Positions 56,425-64,000 of a stretch of 64,000 bases of DNA are shown piece after piece. This DNA is from Nemertoderma westbladi (lineage: Eukaryota; Xenacoelomorpha; Nemertodermatida; Nemertodermatidae): contig JAUCBJ010007173.1 of the NCBI GenBank assembly GCA_032718475.1, forward strand, positions 124,001-188,000. The letters run 5' to 3'. The first letter of the stretch is position 1. The number at the start of each line of letters is the position of its first letter. The position numbers were made by a program, and so were the translations under genes. Under the pieces are notes generated by a model that saw only the letters and a program-made list of their open reading frames with translations, was not told the origin of the DNA and did not search any database.

Positions 56425-56534
56425 TCTCCCTTTCTCCGAGATCAAATGAGTTTAAATGTTTTATATAATGTTATAAAAACCCATCACCGGATTTATGTGA
56501 GATTGGTCTATAGAATAGCTATGTTTTGGGGATT

Positions 56535-58121
56535 CTAGATTATGGTGGTAGCACCAAAATGTACTAAGGGTCTTTGTGAATGCTCGCTGCATCGGGGTTG
56601 TAATGCTAGGGGTTCGTTCGGGGTAGTTTCGATTTTGTTTGGTTGTGGGTTAGGTGTTCGTTCAGTTTGGATGGGTTGTGTTGTGTCTTCCCATAGGAAA
56701 CGGTGGTTGCGCCACCAAACCCGTCCCGATGGGAGTTTAACTCGATAGTCCCGTTTTGGACCCGCGCTGATCACGGTCCCTGTACGCACCCAGTTCCTTT
56801 TTTGAGGGTCCTGGATATGGACCAGCATCCCCACTGCTAGGGGGCGCAGGTCGTTGGTGGAATGGTTGTATTTCTCTTCGGCCTCTAGGCAGAAATTCGC
56901 TGCACGTTGGTCGATTTCGTCTGCCTTCTCCTGCCACTGTTGTGAGTAGGCAGAATGATGTGCGGGAATTCTAGAACGCAGTAGTCTCCCAAAGACTATT
57001 TCATTGGGGGCACGCCCATTGGCGTGGGGGGTGTTTCGAATTTCGAGTAATCCGGTTTTGAATTCTTCAGAGTGTATAGAGTTTCGGGGAACCTTCCGGA
57101 GGAGGTGTTTCACAAGTTTAACTGCGGCCTCCGCGTGTCTGTTGCTGGATGGGAAATGCGGGGTACTTGGACTCCAATTGACACCCCAGCGTTGGAGGAA
57201 AGTGTCAAATGAAGAGGCGGCAAACTGTGTTCCCCCATCTGACCTGAATTTAGTTGGGATTCCTAAGTTTACAAACCATGGTCTAATGACGTTGGAGATG
57301 TCCTTGGATATGGGATCATGTCGCCACTCGTGGACCATGGGGTAACCGGATAGTCTATCGATGTAGACAAGGTAGTGGTTTCGACTGATTGAGAATAGGT
57401 CGGCGGACACGGATTCGAAGGGGCGCTGTGGTAACTCGTCCGTTTTAAGTGATTCTCTCTGGAGACTCGGTCGGAGTTCCTGACATGATTCACAGCGACT
57501 AATAGTTAGTTCGATATCCCGATTCATTTCGGGCCAGTACACTGCCTGTCTCACCCATTGTTTAGTACGCGTCATCCCTTGGTGGGAGGCGTGTAGACGG
57601 TTGAGGATCTCTGGTTGTAGATCTGTTGGGACGTCAATGTGCCGGCCATATAAAACTATGTCATTAGTAATCGTGAGTTCGTGGGCGATTGAGTTGAACT
57701 TCGTCACATATGGAGACGGTTTCTGCCCAGATCGGAAGTTATGTTTTATTTCCTGTATGAGTTCCTGGTAGTTAGGATCTTTAAGCCCGACCATTCGGAG
57801 TTCCTCCAATACCGGATCCATGTTGGCGTCCTCTGCATTCTGGTTAGACAGGATGGAGAAAATGGATGCGATTATAATTGGTTCGATATTTCTGGAGTCA
57901 TCGTCCGGAGTTGGATCGACCACAGGTGAGCGGCTGAGGCAGTCCGCGATACGATGCGACTTCCCTTTAGTCCAGACGACTCGGAACTGGTATTGCGATT
58001 GTAGGTCTGCTTTGATCCGTTGTATCTTCAAGTTCTCGATCTGCGTGATATTATAATCGTTGAAAACCGTAACGAGCGGTCTATGATCACTGACCACCAT
58101 AAATGTTGGAAGCCCAGACAA
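56535..58121 (-). CDS. Gypsy element 2 RNase H end and integrase ORF
   Basis: 528 codons, open. It starts in RNase H (VSDHRPLVTVF, WTKGKSHRIADCLSRSP). The integrase has HASHQGMTRTKQWV...CESCQ, SADLFSI (D), KFRSDGGTQFA (D) and PSSNRHAEAAVK (E). The C-terminal domain VGMLVHIQDPQKRNWVRTG resembles the GPY/F module, and a Pro/Thr-rich tail follows. All integrase residues look intact although the RT upstream is broken. Confidence 0.88.
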   Translation of the reverse strand: MSGLPTFMVVSDHRPLVTVFNDYNITQIENLKIQRIKADLQSQYQFRVVWTKGKSHRIADCLSRSPVVDPTPDDDSRNIEPIIIASIFSILSNQNAEDANMDPVLEELRMVGLKDPNYQELIQEIKHNFRSGQKPSPYVTKFNSIAHELTITNDIVLYGRHIDVPTDLQPEILNRLHASHQGMTRTKQWVRQAVYWPEMNRDIELTISRCESCQELRPSLQRESLKTDELPQRPFESVSADLFSISRNHYLVYIDRLSGYPMVHEWRHDPISKDISNVIRPWFVNLGIPTKFRSDGGTQFAASSFDTFLQRWGVNWSPSTPHFPSSNRHAEAAVKLVKHLLRKVPRNSIHSEEFKTGLLEIRNTPHANGRAPNEIVFGRLLRSRIPAHHSAYSQQWQEKADEIDQRAANFCLEAEEKYNHSTNDLRPLAVGMLVHIQDPQKRNWVRTGTVISAGPKRDYRVKLPSGRVWWRNHRFLWEDTTQPIQTERTPNPQPNKIETTPNEPLALQPRCSEHSQRPLVHFGATTII

Positions 58122-58134
58122 ATAAACCCGACAT

Positions 58135-59066
58135 TTATTTATCGCAAAGTGGATCGCAACTGTCTCGAGTTCGAGTGCTGAGTATCTGGTCTCCGCGTCG
58201 GAGATGAACCAACTTCCACAGGCAACTAACTTCCATAGGTTGCCGTGGAGTTGAAGTAAGTCGTAGCCAAACCCGTGTAATCGACTGGTGTCGGTTTCCA
58301 GACGTGTCTCGGCGCCGGGGTCGAAGGTTGCTAGGATAGGGGTTGTATGAGGGCGTGTTTAACATTAAGGAATGCCTCTTCGTGGTTGCTAGTCCAGATG
58401 AACTGGTTTCGGGTTCGAAGAAGATCTCGTAAGGGGGTTGCGGCGGTACTAATTTCGCTACTAAAGTGTCCAACTTTGTTGACTAACCCCATGAAGCTGT
58501 GGAGGTCCGTTATGTTGCTGGGTGTTGGGAACTCTCCGATGGCCTTTACTTTCTCTGGGTCGGCTTCTATCCCATTCGTGGATACCCAGCGAATTTTACG
58601 CTTTGCTTGGCGAATTGAAATTTGGATGGGTGTAAAGTAATTCCGCCATCGCGGCACTTACCGAGCACTGTCCGGATGTCGCTGTATGTGGTCCTCGAGA
58701 GTTTCGTCTTCAATTATGATATCGTCCATGATTTTATGGACATGAGGAATGCCGTCGAGGGCCATATCACCGCGGAAGTTATAGGAGTCGCCCGCTGATA
58801 TAAAGCCCATGGGCGCCCTGCAGTAGTGGAACCTTCCCCACGGGGTCAGGAATGTAGTGTAGTCCCGGGATTCCTCGTCGAGTTCTACCTGCCAGTACCC
58901 ACTTTTAGCATCGAGGGTAGTGTAGAATTTTGCGCCGGACCTGTGAGTTGAGTTTGGTAAGATCCACTGTCATGCGGATCTCCCCCGGGCGGTTCGGATT
59001 GGGACAGACCACGATTGGGTGGCACCAATCTGTCGGTCTGTCGCCTACCCGCTCAATGATGCCTTT
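58135..59066 (-). pseudogene. Gypsy element 2 reverse transcriptase (broken)
   Basis: Segments read FYTTLDAKSGYWQVELDEES, GRFHYCRAPMGFISAGD and KIMDDIIIEDETLEDH (MDDI in place of YVDDI), then EADPEKVKAIGEFPTPSNITDLHSF-type connection motifs (58331-58657). Frame changes occur near 58950, 58680 and 58340. Confidence 0.82.
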
Positions 59067-61000
59067 TCACTCCATGTCGAGTAGTTCTCGATATGCCTTC
59101 TCCCGATAGGGAAAGGGAATTGGTATCGCAGCGTACAGGCAGAATGGAGTCGCATTATCAACGAGTTCGATCGTCATCGGAGGCCCAACCATTGTTTGAA
59201 GGCGGCGACCATCCTTGGCGAATACGTCATCGAATTCCTCCATGAGTTTAACTTTAATCGTTTCGGTGTCATCCCGTGGTGTAGTTATTGAGTTTATAAC
59301 CGAAGTCGTAGCGATTGGTGTAGGGAAATCTGGATGGACGACCCCGAGACCCTTACAGGCAGTTAGTGACAGGTAGATGTCACTCCCCAGATCCGGACAG
59401 ATATAAACCCACTCCTTGTGGAGTTTATTTTCGATAGATAGCTCCAACTGGACCATTCCATCGCAGTTGATACGGTCGCTATTTACAGATTCCAGCGGTA
59501 AATTGGCTTTAATAATTTTCGCACATTTTGGGAGTTCCAGTTCATTCATAACGTTGGTTCCCGCTGCAGTCACCTTAGTGCCGGTGTCTGCTATGCAGCA
59601 TTTGTTTCCTATATATTCACCGGATTTGAAGAAATCAATGGCGATAAGCGGCTTGTAACGATCCTAGTGCCGGTGTCTGCTATGCAGCATTTGTTTCCTA
59701 TATATTCACCGGATTTGAAGAAATCAATGGCGATAAGCGGCTTGTAACGATCCTTGGTGTAACCGCCAATGTCTGCTATTTGGATAGCGCCAGTTTTTTG
59801 GGGATGTTTTGATTGGAAACACTGTGAGGCGAAGTGGCCGGATTTTCCACAGTTTTTACAGTTGTGACCACTGGCCTTGCACGGTTTATGTTCGCCATGG
59901 GGCCAGTCACCTCCACAGTATAGACAGAGGCCCCGCTCCTTGGCGTGGCGTATCGTTTTCATAACCGACTCCCTGTTGTTGGAGTTAGAACGGGCGGTTG
60001 ATGGCAACCGATTGCGTCCATCGTTTTTCCCGCGTTTATGACTGCTGCTACGATTCCACGGCCTTCGAGTTTGATTTCCGGCGGTGCGCCCAGAGTTACC
60101 AGCCTGGTCCTCCCTTCTATTAATTGGACAGACTCGTTGGTTTCTAAGCAGCTTAACGTCCTTAGCTGCTGTTTCCCTAGCTCGGAAGAAGTCCAGCGTT
60201 TCCTCTCGGGTTAGAGGAGGGTGCTTTGTAAATATCTCCTCCGGGGATTCATCATCTCTGACTCCACGGATAAGGATTGTTTTTATCCAGTTGTCCGGGG
60301 TCATCGCATTGAGCTCTGCGTCCTCGGCTAGTTCACAGCGGCGTACATAGTAGTCATCAAACGTTTGTCCTTCAGCTTGTTTAAGTTCAACCAGTCTGTG
60401 TCTGTCCACCACGATGTTGCTCTCTGCTCGGAGATATGTTCGTATCTCATCATGGATTTGCCGCAAAGGTTTGTCTGTATCGGGAGGGATGTTGAGACAG
60501 TGGTGGATACGGCTGAGAAACGCGGGCGTGCAGTTGGAGAAGAAGATAGCTGTTTGGTCTCCTAGGGGTTTGGAATCAATGTGTATAATTTTACAATAGT
60601 TATTCCACTGCACCTCCCAGCGCTTGTAACGCTGATAATTGAAACGAGTGTCGAGTTTATCGGGGACTCGGGCCGTGTATTTAACCCCATCACGCCCCCT
60701 GGCATCGGCATTTCGATCCAGTATCAATGCGTTGCTGGTGCCGTATCTGCTTAGGTTAAGCAGTTCAAAGAGTTCCGCTCGCTCTGCTGCCCGTTCTGCA
60801 GCACGGATGCTCTCCCGACGTTCGTCCTCTTCGATCCGTTCCCTTTGCAATAGGGCCAGGATTTCCCCCAGGTTTGGGTTTATGGAAGGAGGTGGTGTTT
60901 CGCCCGATATCACGGCGGATAATTGTTCGTGCAGAACTACTGTTGACGTTTTACTGTTAAATTTGACGTCGGCATTTCGGCAGTGTACGAGGAGAACCAC
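59067..61000 (-). pseudogene. Gypsy element 2 gag and protease (split by an 89-bp duplication)
   Basis: 59609-61000 (463 codons) is gag, with a charged helix, a capsid-like region (FNYQRYKRWEVQWNNYCKII, LKQAEGQTFDDYYVRRCELA) and two Cys clusters (CLYCGGDWPHGEHKPC, CKNCGKSGHFASQC). It runs into CCIADTGT, the protease active site. An 89-bp direct duplication (59576-59664 and 59665-59753) repeats the active-site region and shifts the frame. The rest of the protease and the linker to RT lie in 59067-59573. Confidence 0.85.
59576..59753. repeat. 89-bp exact tandem duplication in gypsy element 2
   Basis: The stretch starting tagtgccggtgtctgctatg repeats directly with a period of 89 bases and no differences that I see. 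89 is not a multiple of three. Confidence 0.9.
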
Positions 61001-61130
61001 GCGATCGAGTTCGTTGATCTCCTCGAGGGTGAGGTCCAGTGGATGAGGTAAATAGCGGTAGCCATTTACCGGTAGTTGTGTTTGTGGGTGTATTTATCCC
61101 TCAAAGGTTCATTAGCCGAATTGGCTAAAA

Positions 61131-61143
61131 ACACACTGCGCCA
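61131..61143 (-). other. Primer-binding site of gypsy element 2
   Basis: The minus strand reads TGGCGCAGTGTGT directly after the 5' LTR, identical over 13 bases to gypsy element 1. Confidence 0.7.
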
Positions 61144-61353
61144 TGTTATGTCTTTCAGTTTGTTTATATAATGAACATATAATAGTCAAATAGTCATATA
61201 ATGTATAGTTATATGTACCAGTATAGCAGTATTGCATGTTACATGGGGACTGTCAGGCCGTACCACATACCGACATACCCAGCCACCAGCTGACTATCCA
61301 ATATAGATTGCTAAGCACCCATGTAAACATAATAATATATCAAAGATATCACA
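61144..61353 (-). repeat. 5' LTR of gypsy element 2
   Basis: 210 bp, the partner of 56208-56424, with TSD atggc at 61354-61358. Confidence 0.9.
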
Positions 61354-61358
61354 ATGGC

Positions 61359-61500
61359 GAGGGGATCTGGGTCCTGAGGCTTTGACGCAAAGACAAGATT
61401 TGAGACTCACGAAGTGGGAACATCTGTGGGTGCATCCTCAATGACTCCAGATTCTTCCAACAGTTTTAGGTGTTTTTCAAGGGATTCTAAAGTATGCAAG
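61359..61500 (-). pseudogene. Gypsy fragment 3, RT N-terminal piece
   Basis: The minus-strand reading LEKHLKLLEESGVIEDAP, then a broken frame up to the TSD, is the start of the RT whose remainder lies at 54575-56207. Removal of element 2 and one TSD copy makes the two pieces adjoin. Confidence 0.7.
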
Positions 61501-62141
61501 GGAACCACCAGGAAAGAATGGAGTAAGTTTGTCGATTCGGTGGAGAGGAGCGGATATATGGTTCTGGACGATGAGGGGACCATAGAGGATGAGGATAGGA
61601 CGAGGAAGGGCTCAGGGGGGTTGGGTAGAACTATATTGCTGCATCTAACTGCGCTGAATGGAGATATTTTTCTGTTCGACCTGGGGACCTACGGCAAGAA
61701 AGACGTATCAAAGTTGAACCATCTACCGGATGTGGTGCAGAAGCTGGTGAGATCGAAGACTACGATCAAGATTGGATCGGCGATATGCGACAAAACGGAG
61801 AGGATTATTGGACTGAACACCCTGAGTCTTGCGGATACACAGGTAGTCTATATGGCTATGATGAAGCCAGATGGATTAGGACTGGTGCATATCACGGGAC
61901 AATACTGAGCTGTAGTGATGGGTCAGCTGATGAGACTCGTATGCAACAAGCCAATGGAGTGGAAGAAGTTCCGAGAAGAGTTTGTAGCGGAACTGACGGA
62001 TTCACTCAAGTGGGGCGCGAGACCAGTGAGGGAGAAGTTGTATCACTTCCAAAGGGGGGCGATTAAGACATACCAGAAGAGTTATATCTTACAGGAGGAC
62101 TGGATAATGATTGGGTTAGTGAACCTATTCATCACGGTGGT
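61500..62141 (+). pseudogene. DEDD-type 3'-5' exonuclease-like fragment
   Basis: The frame from about 61500 reads EWSKFVDSVERSGYMVLDDEG (DxE-like first motif), ILLHLTALNGDIFLFDLGTYG, KIGSAICDKTERI (second Asp) and SLADTQVVYMAM (DTQ). These resemble the exonuclease motifs of the DnaQ/DEDD fold. A TGA at 61906 is followed in the same frame by a helical segment (KPMEWKKFREEFVAELTDSL). It ends where element D was inserted at 62142. It may be part of a host gene or of another mobile element. No start codon can be assigned because the upstream frame runs into gypsy sequence. Confidence 0.5.
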
Positions 62142-63362
62142 TGTAAAAGCTTTTGCGGAATTGCCCGGTTATTTTCCCCGTAAAGTACTCTGTAGTTGGT
62201 TTAGCAGGCATAAAAGGCCGTGTCATTGCTGTACCGGTGTTTTTAGGGGACATAAAAGTTATTTCTTCTGTATGTGTACTTTGGAGGACATGATTAGCAA
62301 TTCTATGACGCAACGCCCTAGATCCTCTTGAAACAGTGTCGTTACTATGACGACAGCTAACGGCTGAGCTTTACACGTGTAGCTTGCCCGGAGCCTTGCC
62401 TTGGTTCTTTGTTCTGCTCAGCTCAAAATGACGACATCTATCAGCTGTGTCCACGTGGAGCCTTTTGCCATTCGACCAATCAGAGATTCCCTCTTTGTTG
62501 TAAAAGCTGTACAGCAGAATTACAGGATTCAGTACTGACGTTTCCCCCACGCCTAGAACACCGGCCGGAGAATGTTTTCTGACATTAGAGCGTCTTTAAT
62601 TATAAGATCATCAAACGGTTATCACGGTTTTGCACCTCGGCATCTGATTAAGCATCCTGACGTAAACTGCTTTTCGCCGCATTATTTACTGCTATTTACT
62701 GTGTTGTTAATTGTATCGTTCGTTTACTTATTATTATTGGGAAGAATATTGATAACGATCCGAAAACCCAATCTTCTTGATACACTAAGGTTAGAGAGAC
62801 CAGTTACATATAACAATTTGCGACATACATTATCGTGGTTTGTAGTGAGTTCAATGCTACTTAATAGGCCCTACAAATGTCGGTTGTTATTCTCTTTATA
62901 TATGATTAAAATCAGTGAATGTCGGCAATTCAGTGTGCAGTTGTGTGCAATAGTCTGTGTGTGCTTGACCGAGTAACAAAGCATTTCCTAAAGAATGCAC
63001 TTTGGTGATCTATAAGACATACTGTTGTGTATAGTGTAAGTCATAGCTCTGTTTAAATAGATAGAGCGCCACGTCCTAAAGGAACTGCTAATATTTCCCG
63101 AAAGTGAATAATATTCGTCAGAGATTATATATTAACGATCAATCGAATAGTACGGTAGGCCTGCACCGCAATCAAATTAAAGCATCCAAATCCAGTCTCC
63201 CGGGTATATCCAGCGGGTGAATGGTCGCGCACAGACTGGCTTTGGCTAATGTTAGAATTATTATAGGTGTTCAATACTTGTCATAGGCTGGAGTAGATTT
63301 ATAACCTAGAAGACATATAGATTTGGCGGGTTAAACTGCCTAAGGTCTTAAAAGCGCAAACA
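62142..63362 (+). repeat. 5' LTR of element D
   Basis: 1,221 bp, beginning tgtaaaagcttttgcgg and ending aaaagcgcaaaca. It shares conserved blocks with the LTRs of A and B on the opposite strand. Confidence 0.87.
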
Positions 63363-64000
63363 ATAACCGTTTGTTAAATTCTTGATTGCAGTGTAGGCAA
63401 TAAATACAGTTTAATATTGTTCTGGTAAGAACAATAACAGTTTGAAGGATCTTGATTGCGGCGTAAGCGATCAAGACTAAAGTACCGGTCGACCGGTAAC
63501 CAGTAGGCTTGACTGCCTGATCATCCGGACCGGTACTTACAACAGTACAGGTACAGCAGTATTATTCGATTTTGATAATTATATACCGGTAGGTCTTGAT
63601 ATTAAATCGGGGACTGCAGCCCTGGTTTTTTATTGGGATTTTTACTTATTTCTGTCAGTTTTATTTACTAGTAGGCTAATATTGAGCAGAAAGCGTGTAA
63701 CCCTGCTCAGATTGTACAGATAATTTGAGGCTGAACTGTTGTTCTGACTGTTGTTAGGCCTGAACGGATTGCAGTGCATGTAGAGTGTATGTCCGATAAA
63801 GAACGGTTAGGAAGTAGGGGCAGCCAGGCTGTAAGGTAAATCCCCACCTAAAGAATAAGTCGTACTACTAGGTTAGAACGCATACTACCTAACCATTTCG
63901 GAGTCTGCATGTCCTGTAGTTTATTTAGGCTTGATAGTAGTCTGCCAGCGTTTGGTCTGTACTTTGTTTGTGTAGTCTGTACAGGTACCGTAATATTTCT
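63363..64000 (+). other. Leader of element D (partial)
   Basis: Noncoding. It starts ataaccgttt and contains a ~70-bp imperfect duplication that includes the hairpin twice (63381-63405, weaker; 63451-63475, strong), then the palindrome-like accggtcgaccggta near 63485. Confidence 0.7.
63451..63475 (+). other. Leader hairpin of element D
   Basis: Arms CTTGATTGC and GCGATCAAG with a 7-base loop. Compared with A and B the T-A pair at position 4 is G-C turned as G/C, a covarying change, and one T-G wobble is present. Confidence 0.6.

Larger units (their letters stand above)
56208..61353 (-). mobile_element. Ty3/gypsy element 2, nested in gypsy fragment 3
   Basis: 5,146 bp, LTRs 217 bp (left) and 210 bp (right) with several differences, TSD atggc (56203-56207 and 61354-61358). 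The order on the minus strand is 5' LTR, primer site, gag, protease, RT, RNase H, integrase, 3' LTR. Its integrase and primer site relate it to gypsy element 1. The LTR divergence and broken pol mark it as older than element 1. Confidence 0.93.
62142..64000 (+). mobile_element. Element D: 5' end of a plus-strand giant BEL/Pao element
   Basis: A 5' LTR (62142-63362) is followed by a leader that matches the reverse complement of the leader of A (21330-21869) and B. No polypurine tract precedes the LTR, so it is the 5' LTR. Gag would lie beyond the window. This is the fifth occurrence of the family here (A, B, C fragment, solo LTR, D). Confidence 0.85.

Overview
This is eukaryotic, almost certainly invertebrate animal DNA, made almost entirely of LTR retrotransposons. 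The reasons are two BEL/Pao families, at least four Ty3/gypsy elements (one of the CsRn1 type), a LINE fragment, a YADD-type reverse transcriptase locus common in invertebrate genomes, and one animal-type fibrinogen-related membrane protein gene. I cannot name the species. I see no bacterial genes, tRNA, rRNA or CRISPR array.

Layout, left to right. (1) 1-23044: element A, an old BEL/Pao element on the minus strand. Its ~1.2 kb LTRs lie at the left (cut by the window start) and at 21870-23044. Inside are a long leader, gag, protease, RT, RNase H and integrase (all with stops or frameshifts), a 1.7 kb spacer, and then, unusually, a further long ORF of about 1,300 codons (called ORF2 here) before the 3' LTR. 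A young GC-rich gypsy element (8690-13713, TSD gctcc, LTRs identical as read) sits inside A. (2) 23045-23217 and 35271-35415: two pieces of a plus-strand ORF2 from a third copy (C), split by element B. (3) 23218-35270: element B, same family, minus strand, 1267 bp LTRs differing at about two sites, TSD aaaat. B has lost RT, RNase H, most of integrase and most of ORF2, yet inserted recently, so it was probably moved in trans. (4) 35946-37382: solo LTR of the same family. (5) 37867-41030: LINE fragment, the fibrinogen-domain gene (38211-39197), a 21-bp satellite of ~62 copies and a second repeat block. (6) 41052-45574: intact CsRn1-type gypsy. (7) 46390-54597: decayed BEL/Pao gag, YADD-type RT locus, and BEL/Pao gag-protease and RT-integrase in opposite orientations. 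(8) 54575-61500: a decayed gypsy pol interrupted by another gypsy element (56208-61353, TSD atggc). (9) 61500-62141: fragment resembling a DEDD 3'-5' exonuclease. (10) 62142-64000: 5' LTR and leader of element D, a plus-strand member of the giant BEL/Pao family that runs out of the window.

The main point of interest is the giant BEL/Pao family, represented by A, B, C, D and the solo LTR. It has roughly 18 kb of its own sequence, a ~2 kb leader beginning with a covarying hairpin where a primer-binding site would be expected, duplicated hairpins in the pol-ORF2 spacer, and a large ORF2 of unknown function with Cys/His clusters and a basic C-terminus.
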